64,000 bases of DNA from Pseudoalteromonas rubra (GCF_005887095.1 NZ_PNCI01000003.1:27877-91876); one strand, 5' to 3'. Positions 32,701-39,534 are shown, numbered from the stretch's first letter. Notes: a model not told the origin generated them from the letters alone. Translations and numbers: made by a program.

Positions 32701-33817
32701 CTATATCAAGATCGTAAAACGTAGCACGGCTTGCGGACTGCGTATTTAACAACGACGCTTTGCCCTGATGCATGTCTTTACTATCAAGCGTAAGGACCGC
32801 TGGCGTAGTCAACAAACGCCCCCCGGTTGCAAACAAGGTGGTTTCAGCCATGCCGTAGCAGGGTGCCGTAGCCTCACGACGAAAGCCGCAACGTTTGAAC
32901 TTCTGGTAAAAGCGTTCAAGGGTACTGGCCCGAACCGGCTCGGCACCATTGAGTGCGCTTTGCCAATGCGATAAGTCTAAGTTTGCCAGTTCTTCTTCTT
33001 TGATTGTGTCTACACACAGGTCATAGGCAAAATTGGGGGCACTGGAGGTAACGGCTTTGGTCTCACTCAGCAGCTTCAGCCAGCGCAGTGGTTTTTGTAA
33101 GAACGATGTCGGGTTCATTAGCGCGGCTGGTGCACCTATGTATATAGGGTGCAAAATACCGAAGATCAGTCCCATATCATGAAAATGTGGGAGCCAGCTT
33201 ACAATGGGCGTCTGCGCACTGTGGCCGAAGGCTAGCTTCATCATTTCTTCGTTATCCATGATGTTGCCATGACTGACCATTACCCCCTTGGGACTCCCCG
33301 TCGAGCCAGAGGTATACTGCAAAAAAGCCAGGTCTTGTGGCGCAATCTGGATATCCTGCCAGGCCATGGGCTCGACCAGCTCAACCCCCTCACCATCGGT
33401 GGCAATGATAGACACATTGCTCAGACTTTCCTCGGCTTCAAATAGCGGCTGTGCAATTTCATAGATCTTGCTGCTGGTCAGTGCCCCCGTTGCACCAGCG
33501 TCTTCAATAATGCTTCTCAGGCGGTCGGTATTTTGGTTCTTTTTTGGCGGGTATGCTGGTACGGCCACAATGCCAGCGTACAGACAGGCAAAAAACGCTT
33601 CTACAAATTCAAACCCTGAGTTGTACAAGAGCAAAGCTCTGTCACCTTTTTCAAAGTAAGTCAGCAAGCGTGCCGCGATCCGTCTGGAATGTAGGTCGAG
33701 CTCTGCGTAGCTCAGGGAAACTGCCGGTTGATTGTCTTCGAAGAAATACTGATATGCAATGTCATCGCCACGTGTCCGGGCCAATGTCACTAATGTAGCC
33801 ACTAAGTCGTTATTCAT
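23780..33817 (-). CDS. Hybrid AL-ACP-KS-AT-ACP-aminotransferase-C-A-PCP megasynthase (iturin/mycosubtilin MycA-like)
   Basis: The 3345-aa enzyme starts the lipopeptide. Domains in order, with approximate residues: fatty-acyl-AMP ligase 1-580 (YTSGSTGSPKG near 170); ACP (GVDSMK, Ser 648); ketosynthase 731-1160 (DTACSSS Cys 889, HGTGTELGDP, NIGHLESG); acyltransferase 1245-1540 (SHSVGEYA Ser 1336; AFHS, a malonyl-type motif); ACP (GVDSLM, Ser 1654); class III PLP aminotransferase 1860-2270 (GTEAVMTAVRLAR, DEMITGF, Lys near 2110 in ATYGKIVGGG); C (HHVLYDG 2411); A; PCP (GGNS 3267). There is no ketoreductase or dehydratase, so a 3-oxoacyl chain would be transaminated to a 3-amino fatty acid, as in MycA/ItuA. 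Unlike those enzymes, which rely on a separate malonyl transferase, the AT is in cis. The A pocket reads D-I-L-Q-W-G-M-I-W, closest to glycine codes (tentative). The ATG at 33817 is preferred to an upstream TTG at 33832. The C-terminus (SMTEMDL) looks like a docking peptide. Confidence 0.95.
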   Translation of the reverse strand: MNNDLVATLVTLARTRGDDIAYQYFFEDNQPAVSLSYAELDLHSRRIAARLLTYFEKGDRALLLYNSGFEFVEAFFACLYAGIVAVPAYPPKKNQNTDRLRSIIEDAGATGALTSSKIYEIAQPLFEAEESLSNVSIIATDGEGVELVEPMAWQDIQIAPQDLAFLQYTSGSTGSPKGVMVSHGNIMDNEEMMKLAFGHSAQTPIVSWLPHFHDMGLIFGILHPIYIGAPAALMNPTSFLQKPLRWLKLLSETKAVTSSAPNFAYDLCVDTIKEEELANLDLSHWQSALNGAEPVRASTLERFYQKFKRCGFRREATAPCYGMAETTLFATGGRLLTTPAVLTLDSKDMHQGKASLLNTQSASRATFYDLDIAEATQTDNQPYYAVSCGGTWHGHTLAIVDLNTKQRCEDGHTGEIWVKGASVAQGYWRKDELTKEIFQARIADDNDGPYLRTGDLGFVYQDELYVTGRAKDVMIFRGKNYYPQDIELTVVEAHGAMDNNGGAAFSCLSEQGEERLVIVQQVKRTAVRKLNEQEIFAAITAAITEQHGITPYEVVLIKPGRILKTSSGKIQRQENKRHYLADTFDVLARSRAPQVQPKEAQDNSKVTDYSGVEAALRKVLQEVVGLEVDRQPGSLDIDATFLSLGVDSMKAVRISGELMELHDIELEATVLYEYPSIAQLAHHLSQFESIRERLSCDSHTTSEYNSAHSESSESNTQGGASTGESEGDTDVAVIGMACRYPQAADLDGYWQLLTEKRDAISVPDAVRQALCPALSKTRLGGYLSDIEQFDAGLFGISPAEANYIDPQHRLLLETSYHAIQTAGMMPAELAGQPVGVYVGISQNDYFNMSNQAQQGNPYLGTGTALSIAANRLSYTYNFTGPSLSVDTACSSSLVALHHALNGLRVGDMPMALVCGVNLILSNEVTDACDNAQMLAEDGRCKTFSRAADGYVRSEGVGCVLLKPLAQAMADKDPIYGVLKGSAVNQDGRSNGITAPNGVSQQRVIKSALHRAAVAPEDIQYIETHGTGTELGDPIEVSALAKVYGGGRAPNQPLLLGSAKANIGHLESGAGLAGLIKTLLCLEKAQLPAQLHTEQLNAHIPWQKLPVEVVTQSQTWPSQENKPRLAAVSSFGFGGTNAHVICAQRPEYVAQADKDASQYAGYVLPLSAKSANSLTQLAHRYADVLSAATPNEFDTLVHQTARKPHYKEARHAFVGESREALVAALTAVQDLPELARQMSAPGRELIFLFTGQGAQYPDMGKSLYDTQPVFRDAIDECDRLLADTLGPRLITVLYQDPNEEYLAQTQWTQVCLFAVEYAQAKLWQSTGLQPDQLVSHSVGEYAAACIAGIFSLADAIKLISARGRLMNALADNGRMVTARCDREQADALVAGIDGQISVSAYHGESGVVFSGHNTAMDTLCKALQAQNMRHKDINTARAFHSPLMQPMLSEFAQVAAQVRYSQPAIAFVSSVTGKQEALRVCDPSYWVEQICAPVQFAACIAHLSQSEAYIALELGPKPVLCGLLQENRPAQQCEFLHVLHNKGADLPRLLAVKGRLFELGTELDWTHHYGDNTQPRVPLPLYPFDRSPYWILDIPSQRSAAQNADLEASVGGAAVTSRDDDIRAFVLNTLSRLLSMPVSDIQTHLPLLEMGVDSLMIMNAVRTYEREFGLEFSVRQFYEELSTVELLVAYIIEHSDYQCEATATAPVVVTTELPQPNSDVASPAAVEQGALNVSSELVANICREQLQAAASVSNTTAAQSVEAVAARQLEMLRGHQNNLAISNPTTRLATLSAEQTIKAHAPASSQSAQPGSAARILPGFGQKQITSAASSRTVQRHLASLTHSYCTKTPLSKTLVSEHRAHLADCRASAGFRLSSKELLYPVFGKRCEGSRIWDIDGNEYIDITMDFGVNLFGHKPAFVTRALAQQIDDGLQLGLASPQACEVAELVSELTGLERVTFCNSGTEAVMTAVRLARNKTRRNKIVQFEGAYHGHYDGTLAQNVPGGDSVEPMCGGVRTGAISDNLVLEYGADAALDAIRAQADDIAAILVEPVQSRHPAHQPWAFLHALRALTTELGIALIFDEMITGFRAHPGGVQAMLGIQADMATYGKIVGGGLPIGVVAGSHDYLDGIDGGHWQYGDASYPQADTTFFAGTFCKHPLVMASAKAVLSEIKQHGAQLQEAISRKTDYLANTLNTFFTAQNIPIQIEYFTSLFRFRFSQNLDVFFYEMLNRGVFIWEGRNCFLSAAHTDADVNTIIQTVKDSALALKAAGYFGKPDPADTQPVQFPLTGAQQQLLALALKSEQGAQAYHVQGVLRLSGQLDKARLAQAVAQLQTDYSLLSYSVDPDTLSHVRLEASAVSLIEHANTEQSLQARLADVRYRTFEFGSEPLCRFDLLQDGPQAHVLSITAHHVLYDGLSLQQMMSRIAENYTCIGGDLTAPATVHFSNYVEGVAKYLSSTRYQQDKSYWLERLAQCEALALPTRPGAGKQESFTVEKQVLELGELPNIAALSKAQGCGQFATLLAIYALWLHKLTGQQHIAVGIPVSDRQLLSDAYDPDCLDQHLPGYCTNILPVVADFSGPLTVAALVKQLQNSLLEAFEHQHLPYSELTHEAVSLPETLFNLDKVQKLPEFDGLTVSNCTTDTRYGQYELSCNLLCINGQWTLELEYLSARYDNDMMAHYAQLLVRLFVDLQARQDCDKVSLLDSQMHAQLVTPISETLGQPLLLEALSARATQLPQNTALICAEQALCYEQLQEHVNQLANYLSGRGVGADSLVAIALPRRTELLVALLAVLKTGAAFLPLDLAFPQARLKEMLSDSQASCLLCDAMSEAALAIAHTDIDIVDLDVSQAEIAQCASDFDAQVITPQQRAYVIYTSGSTGKPKGVEISHGALANLLHTMARQPGLDQSDCLLSVTTIAFDIALLELFGPLMVGGTVLLASEQACSDPNALADLIEQHPVTVMQATPTLWQLLLSTCPNFAAGLTVWSGGEPLSSVLAAQLLSQAKALWNMYGPTETTIWSATGQIFHPEDITIGQPVANTSLYVLPENATYNAAVQPVGVWGELWIGGAGLANGYLARPELTQARFVVHQFDEHHTERLYRTGDRARRLADGRFELDGRLDHQVKLHGHRIELGEIEAQLRNVLGGADVRVFIKTTGQNQTALCAYCIEQGELAQHWTISTLRSALANQLPAYMLPEYLCWLGEWPTTANGKLDRNVLVVPDNNHQAQTELCEPANPVEGKLLAIYHELLNSEQLGTHHNFFECGGNSVLAMQLISRLNQHFAIRATVGDIFDNPSVVQLAVRIEDLVSSGAPAAPDGVARLSNIVSGRDISVAFDDQSMTEMDL

Positions 33818-34782
33818 GCCATACCCATACAAGGTTTATTGAGTAAGTTCCTTTGATCAGAACATCTGACTCAATGACCCTGAGCAGGCAATACAACGCC
33901 GTGCCGCTATCGAGGCTGAGTACAGTTGTCCGATCCGTAAAATTGGAAAAAACCAATTAATTACATAAACACAATGACAAAGTATGACCTGTCTGATCAC
34001 ACCTAACCGCGAATGCGCAGTACAGGATCATTGTGGTTTTAAAGGTTAACTAACCGCTTAAAACCGCAAGCTATGCTAATCAACTACACCTTTTTGCCTG
34101 AAGGGCATAGAACTTTGATTATTCATGAAAACAATCTAACTCTATTGTATTCAATCAGGCTAAAATATTCTGATAGTGTTAATCTAGCGGGACGACAACT
34201 GAACTAAAAATACCATTCCCTAATGTTGTTTTTATCTTCTGCTGAGCCGTTTAAAAAATCGGCTTTCAGGTTCCTATTTAATGATTTACCTTTTGATGCT
34301 ATCACAACGCACTAAAAAATAAAGCAAAATCAACCACAAATTTAACAAATATGTAACCATAATATTACCCATACACTGAGTTTAAGCAGCTGCAGTGCCA
34401 GAACTCATATGGCGTTGAACCGCATAAAAATAGCGATAAGCAACCGTTCAGGGCATACGCCAAATGCTAACTCAGCAATTGACTGGGGTAAATTACAACG
34501 GCTTACGTACCGATTTAACCACCTAAACCTAGCTTGAACACTTTGGCCTAACCAAGCTGTCAGTGACACAAGCTGCTATTTTTCATGAAGTTTAGTCGCT
34601 CATTTGAAAAACGCACAGATATCTTGGGCACAGTGTATGACAATCGTTACATTCTAACTGAAAGTCGATAAAAGATGGCCGCAGCAAATTGCTGACTTTG
34701 TTGGTGCTGAATTTGCGCCGGATCAAATTATGACAGGTACAAATCACTATACTCATGGCAAACACCTATCAGGGAGAAGCAA
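33818..34782. other. 965-bp non-coding region between the NRPS operon and a divergent dehydrogenase
   Basis: No convincing ORF is seen on either strand. The sequence is AT-rich compared with the megasynthase genes and should hold the promoters of both divergent transcription units. The only strong structure I see is the nested palindrome at 34031-34069. A weaker hairpin (AGCCG...CGGCT) lies near 34244-34263. I could not assign promoter hexamers with confidence. Confidence 0.6.
34031..34069. promoter_or_regulatory. Nested 39-bp palindrome upstream of the lipopeptide operon
   Basis: Outer arms GGTTTTAA / TTAAAACC (34035-34042 and 34058-34065) enclose inner arms GGTTA / TAACC (34044-34048 and 34051-34055). 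The outer arms extend by TTG / CAA with one G-T wobble. It lies 214 bp upstream of the hybrid megasynthase start. There is no T-run, so a regulator-binding site or a 5'-leader RNA hairpin is more likely than a terminator. The function is inferred. Confidence 0.45.
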
Positions 34783-35799
34783 ATGAAAGCCGCACTCGTC
34801 CATGCCTTTAAACAACCGTTAGAGATCCAAACTGTCCCAAAACCCACTTTGACACCCGGCTCAGTACTGGTTGAAATTGCTGCATGTGGGGTTTGTCACA
34901 CCGATCTGCATGCCTGCCACGGAGACTGGCCAGTCAAACCAAAACTCCCTCTGATCCCAGGCCACGAAGGGGTTGGTACCGTAGTAGCAAAAGCAGACGA
35001 TGTGACCCATCTTGAGCTTGGAGACCGCGTCGGTGTGCCCTGGTTACACAGCGCCTGTGGTCACTGTGAGCATTGTCTTAAAGGGGACGAAAACCTTTGC
35101 CCTCAGCAACAAAACAGTGGTTACTCTGTTGATGGGGGTTATGCGCAATTTACCAAAGCTGACGCTAATTATGTTGTTAAAATCCCCGATAATGTGCCTT
35201 TTGTCGAAGCTGCGCCCCTCTTTTGTGCCGGTGTCACTACCTATAAAGCACTCAAAGTGTCTGGTGCAAAACCTGGCGACTGGGTGTCCATTGTTGGCGC
35301 TGGCGGCTTGGGCCATCTGGCCATTCAGTACGCGAAAGCCATGGGCCTGAATGTGGTAGCGGTAGACTGCGGTGAAGAGAAGCTTTCACTGGCACACACT
35401 TTAGGTGCAGACTTGGTTATCGACTATACCAAAGAAGATCCCGCTGAAGCCATACAAACTCAGCTCGGTGGTGTTCAGGCTGTGGTCTGTACCGCAGTTT
35501 CTAAATCCGCCTTTACCTCGTCTTTTCACAGTGTTAAACGTGGCGGTGTCTGCGTGCTTGTTGGCCTGCCTCCAGAGGATATGCCAATTCCCATTTTTGA
35601 GACTGTACTCAAAGGGGTCAGTGTTGTAGGTAGCATTGTGGGCACACGCCAGGATCTGATCGAGTGTTTGCAATTTGCTGCGCAAGGAAAAGTTAAAGCC
35701 ATTATTGAGACTCAACCGCTTGAAGCCATTAACGATGTATTTGATCAAATGCTAAATAGCGAAATCAATGGCCGAATAGTCCTGACGCTGGACAAATAG
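34783..35799 (+). CDS. adhP: Zinc-dependent alcohol dehydrogenase (AdhP/AdhA-like)
   Basis: The 338-aa medium-chain dehydrogenase oxidises primary alcohols, or reduces aldehydes, with NAD(H) in the cytoplasm. Catalytic zinc ligands are visible as C38 (GVCHTD), H61-E62 (GHEGVG) and C148. The structural zinc site is C92, C95, C98 and C106. The Rossmann motif GAGGLGHLA starts at 172. The length matches the AdhP/AdhA family. The start is supported by GGGAGA 6 bp upstream (tcagggagaagcaaatg). It is transcribed away from the lipopeptide operon and stands alone. I see no link to the lipopeptide pathway. Confidence 0.92.
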   Translation: MKAALVHAFKQPLEIQTVPKPTLTPGSVLVEIAACGVCHTDLHACHGDWPVKPKLPLIPGHEGVGTVVAKADDVTHLELGDRVGVPWLHSACGHCEHCLKGDENLCPQQQNSGYSVDGGYAQFTKADANYVVKIPDNVPFVEAAPLFCAGVTTYKALKVSGAKPGDWVSIVGAGGLGHLAIQYAKAMGLNVVAVDCGEEKLSLAHTLGADLVIDYTKEDPAEAIQTQLGGVQAVVCTAVSKSAFTSSFHSVKRGGVCVLVGLPPEDMPIPIFETVLKGVSVVGSIVGTRQDLIECLQFAAQGKVKAIIETQPLEAINDVFDQMLNSEINGRIVLTLDK

Positions 35800-35807
35800 C
35801 CGCCAAA

Positions 35808-35837
35808 TAAAAAAGGCGCAACTCAGGGCGTTGCGCC
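35808..35837 (-). terminator. Rho-independent terminator of the FAS1 lipoprotein gene (convergent with adhP)
   Basis: A perfect 8-bp stem GGCGCAAC / GTTGCGCC (35815-35822 and 35830-35837) has a 7-nt loop. Read on the minus strand it is followed at once by TTTTTTA, fitting termination of the FAS1 gene that ends at 35869. It could also slow transcription of the convergent adhP. Confidence 0.85.
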
Positions 35838-35868
35838 AAACCTCATAGGAAAGAAGTGAGGAAGGGAA

Positions 35869-38064
35869 TTAATCTACGGTGGTTATCACGGTATCAATCA
35901 GATGAACCACTCCGTTTGCGGTATAAATATCAACCTGGGTGATGTTGCTACCCTCGACCTGCAACCCTGAGGTAGGTAGACTTACTTGCCACCATTTTCC
36001 ACCAACCCCTTGTCCCATTGCATCCCCCGCATTTACGTCTTGAGCATACATATACAGAGGACGACCCAGATAAGCGGCTTGCATGCTGCCATCTACTCTT
36101 GCGATCAGCGACAAGCCCGGAATATTAGCTATCTGCGCTTGCGTTGCAATCACAGGTGGCCAGTTGGTAGCGCATGCATCAACACACTGGCTATTTGCGA
36201 ACGTCAGGTCGTCATCAAATACGTACAGCGTTTTGCCAGCCATCGCTGCGCCATTACCAGAGACCAATCTTTGATTCATCGCGTCATAGGCAACCATATC
36301 AGTGTCTGTGTTGGCGGTTGAGACAAAGTCAACAACCTTGAGGTCCAGCATATTGGTCGCCAGCGTTTCTACCTGCTTACCATTGAGGCTGAAAGCCAAA
36401 GACGAAGAGGCTTCCAGTGTCAGCACATGCTGAGTCAACACCTGATTAAGCCCAGCTGGGTTAGCCAGCAGCGCATTTAAATCGGCCGCGGGAATCTTCT
36501 GGAATGCGCGGTTAGTTGGCGCAAAGACGGTAAATTGCTTAGTGGTATCTGACAGAGCGTCGACCAGATTGGCAGTCTGCAGTGCAGTCACCAGTGTCGA
36601 TAAATCATCGGTCTCCATCGCTACATCGACGATGGTTTTATCTGTCGCCATTTTATCCATTGGCGGCATAACCACTTTATCGAGCACATGAATAACACCG
36701 TTGTCGGCTTTGACGTTGGCAGTGCGGATCACAGCATCGTCGATAAACAACATGCTATCTACAATACTCAGCGCACTCTTGTCAGCATTCGCCATTGCAA
36801 CCATGTTGTCTGCAGAAGAGGCAATACCAGCGGCAGTGTCTGACATGACACTCTGCCCTGCAACGACGTGATACAGAAGAATATCTTTGAGTTTATCTGT
36901 ATCCGCTGCCAGTGCATCGAGTGTAGCTTGGCCAAGTGCTGCAAACGCAGCGTCAGTGGGCGCGAAAACGGTGAATTTGATAGTCGGGTCGCCCAGTGTT
37001 GCGTCCAGGCCCGTTGCTGTCACCAGACTCAGTAAGGTATTGAAGGAACCTGCACCTGCAGCTACCTCAGGAATGAGGCCCAGCGATTCCGGCACACTGA
37101 TATCGCCAACAACCACCGCATCGAGTACGTGGATCACACCGTTTGAGGCCGGTATATCAGTTTGCGTTACCGTTACACCTGCAAACTTCAGCATGTCTGT
37201 GGCAGCATCAATTGCCACACTTTGCTGGTTTTGTTCCAGGGTTGTCGCGTTTTTACCGTTGAGCGACATGGCTGTCACCGAGTCGACTTTACCCGCCACA
37301 ATATGCTGTTTGAGTATACTGCCCAACACTTCAGGGTTTGCCAGCAGGGTATTGATGGTTTTGGTACCCAACGCCGCAAACGCAGCATCAGTAGGCGCGA
37401 ACACAGTCAGATCATCACTACCGGTTAAGGCACTGGTCAAGCCGGCTGTTTCGACAGCCTTCAGCAGAGTTGTAAAATTACCAGCCTGAGTCGCCACCTG
37501 TGCAATGTTGGCTGTTGAGGTTGCATCACTGGGGGGCATTAGCACAGCATCGATGACATGGATCACACCGTTGTCAGTCATGATATCTGTTTGTGTCACC
37601 GTCGCCGTATTTATGAGCAGGTTGTCGCCCGACAGAGACAAGGCAAGCTTTGCGCCGTTCACTGTTTCTGTCGTTTGTCCGGCTAAGGTAAGCGCCGTCT
37701 CGGCTTTAACTTCAGACGCCAGTACATGGTAAGTTAAAATCTTGCTCAACGTGTCGGGGTCAGCCAGTAAATCATTAATGGCCGACTCCCCTAACGCAGC
37801 GAATGCCGCATCGGTTGGGGCAAACACAGTGAAGCTGCTGTCTGTATTGTCCAACGTTGCTGTCAGGCCAGCAGCGTCAATGGCCGCTACCAGAGTGTTA
37901 AAGCTGCCGGCAGCTTTTGCAGCGTCATAAACAGAGTTTTCTTCTGGTGGTGTTATCACGACGTCGTTATCATCGTCGGAACAGGCCGAGAGCAAGGCCA
38001 GGGTACTGATCAACATTATTTTTATTAGGACTTTCACGATTTTCTCCATCAAGGTGGTCAACAT
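35869..38064 (-). CDS. Multi-FAS1 (fasciclin) lipoprotein with an inserted COG4315-type domain
   Basis: The protein has about 731 aa from the ATG at 38064; ATG 38049 and GTG 38079 are alternatives and none has a strong Shine-Dalgarno. A lipoprotein signal ends in LLSAC. Three complete fasciclin (FAS1) repeats follow, each with the block FTVFAPTDAAFAALG (LTVFAPTD... in the second) and ending in NGVIHV(I/L)D. A fourth repeat begins with FTVFAPTNRAF, but between its two halves sits a stretch like the secreted COG4315 / Lipoprotein_15 domain (LYVFDDD, CVDACATNWPP, GRPLYMYAQD, GKWWQVSL). The FAS1 end (NGVVHLID) then resumes. FAS1 domains mediate adhesion to surfaces, matrix or ligands. An outer-surface adhesion role is likely; the ligand is unknown. 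A terminator lies just downstream, so it is probably monocistronic. Confidence 0.9.
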   Translation of the reverse strand: MLTTLMEKIVKVLIKIMLISTLALLSACSDDDNDVVITPPEENSVYDAAKAAGSFNTLVAAIDAAGLTATLDNTDSSFTVFAPTDAAFAALGESAINDLLADPDTLSKILTYHVLASEVKAETALTLAGQTTETVNGAKLALSLSGDNLLINTATVTQTDIMTDNGVIHVIDAVLMPPSDATSTANIAQVATQAGNFTTLLKAVETAGLTSALTGSDDLTVFAPTDAAFAALGTKTINTLLANPEVLGSILKQHIVAGKVDSVTAMSLNGKNATTLEQNQQSVAIDAATDMLKFAGVTVTQTDIPASNGVIHVLDAVVVGDISVPESLGLIPEVAAGAGSFNTLLSLVTATGLDATLGDPTIKFTVFAPTDAAFAALGQATLDALAADTDKLKDILLYHVVAGQSVMSDTAAGIASSADNMVAMANADKSALSIVDSMLFIDDAVIRTANVKADNGVIHVLDKVVMPPMDKMATDKTIVDVAMETDDLSTLVTALQTANLVDALSDTTKQFTVFAPTNRAFQKIPAADLNALLANPAGLNQVLTQHVLTLEASSSLAFSLNGKQVETLATNMLDLKVVDFVSTANTDTDMVAYDAMNQRLVSGNGAAMAGKTLYVFDDDLTFANSQCVDACATNWPPVIATQAQIANIPGLSLIARVDGSMQAAYLGRPLYMYAQDVNAGDAMGQGVGGKWWQVSLPTSGLQVEGSNITQVDIYTANGVVHLIDTVITTVD

Positions 38065-38392
38065 TCGAGCAATACGCACCCTTGTGAAACAAAGATCAAG
38101 AAAATTTAAAAATCTTTAAACAAACTACAAACAAAATGGCTTAAAACACTTGTACAACATGGCCTGTGTGGCGATTAAATAGTTCGACAACATTTAAAGA
38201 AAGGGAGCTGGGCGTCCAGGAATAGTACAAGTGTCTGCGACTTATAGATCAATGAATAGGGACAGAGCGCAACGTTAAACGCGCTTTTGTGACACCAGAA
38301 AGATCAACACCGGACCTCACGCATCGAATACAAATTGCATAACTCAGTATGGCATGAAACAGCGTCTGATTTTGGGAAAGGTTTATATGAGT
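38065..38392. other. Intergenic region between FAS1 gene and wrbA terminator
   Basis: No ORF worth annotating is seen. The region next to 38,100 is very AT-rich and presumably holds the FAS1 gene promoter (minus strand). A 10-bp inverted repeat with a 69-bp spacing (38146-38155 and 38225-38234) is close to chance expectation. Confidence 0.5.
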
Positions 38393-38428
38393 AAAAACAA
38401 AGCGTAATGACAACTGCACTACGCTTTG
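38393..38428 (-). terminator. Rho-independent terminator of wrbA
   Basis: A perfect 9-bp stem CAAAGCGTA / TACGCTTTG (38398-38406 and 38420-38428) has a 13-nt loop. On the minus strand it is followed by TTTTTAC. It begins 10 bp after the wrbA stop. Confidence 0.85.
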
Positions 38429-38438
38429 CTAAACCGTG

Positions 38439-39035
38439 TTACTTCAATTTCGCGGCGATACCAGCTACGTGTTGACCCTGAAATTTCGCCAACGCAAGCT
38501 CTTTGTCTGATGGCTGGCGGCTGCCATCTGCACCCGCAATACAGGCAGCACCGAGTGGCGATCCGCCTCTGACTTCAGAAATATCTGTCAGCTCAGCTGC
38601 GGCATAGGGTAAACCCACCACCACCATACCATGATGGAACAGGGTCGTATGAAAAGACTGTATGGTGGTTTCGTTACCGCCACCCGTACCGGTAGAGGTA
38701 AACACACTACCGACTTTACCAATCAGCTTACCGGCTGCCCACAAGCCACCCGTTTGATCCAAGAAATTGCGCATTTGCGATGCCATATTGCCAAAGCGTG
38801 TTGGTGTGCCGAAAATAATGGCATCATAGTTTTCCAGCTCTGCCGGCGAAGCAATCTCAGCAGCCTGATCCAGCTTAACCCCTGCATTTCTAGCCACCTC
38901 TTCCGGCATTAACTCAGCAACACGTTTAATTGTCACTTGTACGCCTTCAACTGAACCTGCACCTTCAGCAACGGCTTGTGCCATAGTTTCAATGTGGCCA
39001 TAGCTTGAATAATATAAAACCAGTACTTTCGTCAT
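38439..39035 (-). CDS. wrbA: WrbA-type NAD(P)H:quinone oxidoreductase
   Basis: This 198-aa flavodoxin-fold protein matches the WrbA family in length. It carries the FMN phosphate loop near the N-terminus ([14 protein letters not shown], residues 6-19), the segment [20 protein letters not shown], and [11 protein letters not shown]. WrbA uses FMN to reduce quinones by two electrons and protects against redox cycling. The start is the ATG at 39035, which has GGAG 9 bp upstream; an in-frame extension to 39098 ([10 protein letters not shown]...) lacks support. Upstream are two perfect palindromes (39125-39138 and 39174-39185), which could be operators for a redox-responsive regulator. The gene ends in its own terminator. 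Confidence 0.93.
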   Translation of the reverse strand: MTKVLVLYYSSYGHIETMAQAVAEGAGSVEGVQVTIKRVAELMPEEVARNAGVKLDQAAEIASPAELENYDAIIFGTPTRFGNMASQMRNFLDQTGGLWAAGKLIGKVGSVFTSTGTGGGNETTIQSFHTTLFHHGMVVVGLPYAAAELTDISEVRGGSPLGAACIAGADGSRQPSDKELALAKFQGQHVAGIAAKLK

Positions 39036-39124
39036 TTTCGTTTCTCCGTGAGTTGCTGCAGCGTGTCCCAGCAACGTGTGTTTTAACCAGCTAAACATGT
39101 GTGATCACTTCTTTCGTTAAGTAT

Positions 39125-39185
39125 AGGCACGAGTGCCTGTAGACCATGGCCATGATTACATAGTTGATTAAGAACGTAATTACGT
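39125..39185. promoter_or_regulatory. Two perfect palindromes upstream of wrbA
   Basis: AGGCACGAGTGCCT (39125-39138) and ACGTAATTACGT (39174-39185) lie 90-150 bp upstream of the wrbA start, in the gap after the DUF3325 gene. Both are compact dyads of operator size. They may control wrbA; no regulator gene is adjacent, so this is inference. Confidence 0.4.
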
Positions 39186-39204
39186 AAAAAATGATAGATT
39201 CGTT

Positions 39205-39534
39205 CTATTTTGAAGAATTTTGTAACTTATAGGCCACTGACCTACAAATCCAGCGCAGCCATCTGGGACGGTAGGTCAAAACACCAATCACAATAAAGAC
39301 CACCATAGTTGCACTACCAAACCAGTATACGAGCCCTCGTGAAACTCCCCAGGAAAAAACACAAACAAACAAAGCGAAAAGGTTCAATCCAGTCCCACCG
39401 ATACGCAATAACCAAAGCTGTTGCCTGACTGGATGCATAGATGACCCAACAACCTGGCTGTAATGACGATGCATCGCCATACTAAGCAGCGCAAAACCGA
39501 ACAAAAGTAATATCAGTATCAAAGTGATCAGCAT
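39205..39534 (-). CDS. DUF3325-like small membrane protein
   Basis: The 109-aa, very hydrophobic protein has about three predicted membrane helices (residues 1-20, 45-65, 70-88) and a basic C-terminus (YRPRWLRWICRSVAYKL). Its size and its place after PepSY and DUF3649 genes downstream of a TonB receptor match the DUF3325 family. Its start ATG lies inside the end of the PepSY gene (7-bp overlap), so translation is probably coupled. Such trios accompany siderophore or heme receptors and are presumed to help iron reduction or release at the inner membrane. No biochemical function is established. Confidence 0.8.
   Translation of the reverse strand: MLITLILILLLFGFALLSMAMHRHYSQVVGSSMHPVRQQLWLLRIGGTGLNLFALFVCVFSWGVSRGLVYWFGSATMVVFIVIGVLTYRPRWLRWICRSVAYKLQNSSK

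Noticed and set aside
36887..37489. 200-aa plus-strand ORF opposite the FAS1 lipoprotein
   Set aside because: Its Ser/Ala/Val-rich repeats merely mirror the FAS1 repeats on the other strand.
38146..38234. 10-bp inverted repeat with a 69-bp spacing
   Set aside because: At this spacing several such pairs are expected by chance in 64 kb, and no further structure supports it.
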